A stretch of 17,404 nucleotides of DNA from an uncultured Nocardioides sp. (GTDB lineage Bacteria > Actinomycetota > Actinomycetes > Propionibacteriales > Nocardioidaceae). The notes beneath the pieces were generated by a model, which was not told the origin of the DNA, searched no databases, and was given only the letters and a program-made list of their open reading frames with translations. A program made the translations under genes and the position numbers. Shown here piece by piece: positions 16,425 through 17,404 of the stretch (position 1 is its first letter; each line of letters begins with the position of its first letter). The DNA lies in the NCBI RefSeq assembly GCF_946885725.1, contig NZ_CAMPGZ010000080.1:1-17404 (forward strand), written 5' to 3'.

Positions 16425-16636
16425 GGCCGGATCCCGACTCGCTCGGGCAGGCCGGCCCACCAGCGTGGCGTCCTCATGCCAGGAGTTCAGCGTGAACGGC
16501 GGGGCCGCGGTGGCCAAAGTACGAGGGCGACACACTGCGAGCTTGTCCTCGCCGACCTGCTCCTGGATCAAGACCTCCCGTCGAAGACCTGTGCGGGCCC
16601 ACACCGTGCAGGAACACCCCGGGAAGCGCCCTGGTG

Positions 16637-16816
16637 CTACTCCGTCGGTCCGTACTGGGCGTAGTAGCGGCTCATGATCCGCGCGTGGTCTCGCTGCGCG
16701 TCGGACCAGCCGACGAGTCGTCCGGGCCGGCGGTGCAACCACCCGTCGTAGAGCCCACCGCACACCGCGGCCAGCACGCACGTGCCTGTCAACAGCATGA
16801 TCATGGCCCAGCCCAT
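16637..16816 (-). CDS. Small single-pass membrane protein
   Basis: A 59-aa protein starting at ATG 16814-16816, with GTGGAGG about 8 bases upstream; an in-frame GTG 15 bases further up is less likely. MGWAMIMLLTGTCVLAAVCGG forms one membrane helix, followed by a basic/polar tail (HRRPGRLVGWSDAQRDHARI, MSRYYAQYGP). It lies 58 bases after the sirtuin on the same strand. Small proteins of this shape (a hydrophobic helix and a short charged tail with an 'ARI...RYA' pattern) resemble SHOCT-like/DUF membrane peptides of actinobacteria. No function can be assigned. Confidence 0.6.
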   Translation of the reverse strand: MGWAMIMLLTGTCVLAAVCGGLYDGWLHRRPGRLVGWSDAQRDHARIMSRYYAQYGPTE

Positions 16817-16874
16817 GGAGACCGCCTCCACCTCGAGGATATGCCTCGACCGGCCGGAATGGGCGAGCTCTGCG

Positions 16875-17404
16875 TCAGCCGCGGGGTGGGGCCAGGAGAA
16901 GCGGGAGGACGTCGTCGGCGTTCGCGACCAGCCGGTGCTCGAAGCCCTCGCAGGCTTCGGCCGACGGGTTCACGGCGACGGACGTCGCCTGGACGTCTAT
17001 CGCGTAGCGAAGCAGCTTCGGCACGGTCCACGTCGTCATCGAGCTGCCCACGACCAGTAGTGCGTCGCATTCGCGTACGGCGTTCCGGGTGTTCCAGTGC
17101 GCGTCGATCGCGAGCTCCTCACCGAAGAGCACGACATCGGGCCGGGACGGTCCGCCGCAGGAGGCGCACGTAGCGCGTGCGGCGGACGGTCGGACGTCCG
17201 GGACCAGGTTCCAACCGCACCCGCTGTCGAGGCAGCGGTTCGCGAACACCGAACCGTGCAAGTGGTGCACGGGCCCGGGCACACCGTCCGTCTTCGAGGC
17301 TGCGCGCTCGTGCAGGTCGTCGACGTTCGTGGTCGTCAGCGTCACGGTGCGACCCTCCGCCGCAGATGACGCGATCCACTCCGCAAGAGCGACGTGCGCG
17401 GCGG
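16875..17404 (-). CDS. Sir2-family NAD-dependent protein deacylase, N-terminus outside window
   Basis: The frame is open through the right edge of the window, so only the C-terminal 175 or so residues are seen. Visible motifs are the NAD-binding TTNVDDLHERA, the catalytic His in HHLHGSVFANRC, four zinc-binding cysteines as CLDSGC and CASC, the RPDVVLFGEEL segment, VVGSSMTTWTVPKLL and the NAD-contacting VAVNPSAEA. Sirtuins remove acyl groups from lysines using NAD. No operon partner is evident apart from the small membrane protein downstream. Its N-terminal GAGxS motif lies outside the window and cannot be checked. Confidence 0.9.
   Translation of the reverse strand, partial: AAHVALAEWIASSAAEGRTVTLTTTNVDDLHERAASKTDGVPGPVHHLHGSVFANRCLDSGCGWNLVPDVRPSAARATCASCGGPSRPDVVLFGEELAIDAHWNTRNAVRECDALLVVGSSMTTWTVPKLLRYAIDVQATSVAVNPSAEACEGFEHRLVANADDVLPLLLAPPRG

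Overview
The window is high-GC, tightly packed DNA with GTG and TTG starts and many 4-base stop/start overlaps. Together with the actinobacterial look of DnaK, FtsH, the neutral zinc metallopeptidase and the CNB/thioredoxin-reductase-like fusion, this points to an Actinomycetota chromosome or large plasmid. A Nocardioides-like organism is a guess only. There are no rRNA or tRNA genes, CRISPR arrays or transposases.

Layout. (1) 3-710, plus strand: the 3' part of a MEDS-LuxR regulator. (2) 711-856: a control region with an exact 18-bp tandem repeat. (3) 857-12675, plus strand: one continuous protein quality control operon of nine genes. In order these are dnaK, grpE, a zinc-finger-less (CbpA-type) dnaJ, a CbpM-like MerR chaperone modulator, clpB, a zinc-ribbon thioredoxin, a CNB/Trx-fold/TrxR-like fusion, ftsH, and an HEMGH zinc metallopeptidase with an internal duplication. 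Most junctions overlap by 1-10 bases, so the genes are probably translationally coupled. The operon ends at a perfect 11-bp hairpin (12684-12711). (4) Minus strand, 12727-13777: a DoxX membrane protein and an Hsp20 small heat shock protein, separated by a second strong hairpin. (5) Minus strand, 14010-15028: a SnoaL/NTF2-like gene with an apparent C-terminal frameshift, and a DinB-fold protein. (6) 15186-16424: a divergent arsenic module of arsR (minus) and an arsI/cadI-type lyase (plus), followed by a small Cys-pair protein. Between arsR and arsI lies a 30-bp near-perfect palindrome. (7) Minus strand, 16637-17404: a 59-aa membrane peptide and the C-terminal part of a sirtuin (Sir2) that runs off the window.

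How the genes may work together (inference). Hsp20 would hold unfolding proteins and DnaK/GrpE/DnaJ plus ClpB would disaggregate and refold them. FtsH and the zinc metallopeptidase would remove damaged membrane and exported proteins. The thioredoxin and the fused flavoprotein would handle thiol damage. The gene set resembles in logic the transmissible stress-tolerance / protein quality control loci of Proteobacteria (Hsp20, Clp disaggregase, FtsH, thioredoxin, metalloprotease), but is built around a complete DnaK system. The arsenic genes fit a stress-adaptation neighbourhood.

Intergenic stretches: 711-856 (146 nt) holds the tandem repeat. 13778-14009 (232 nt) holds the hsp20 leader and an inverted repeat. 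15029-15185 holds only a weak hairpin. In 16425-16636 I see nothing convincing.
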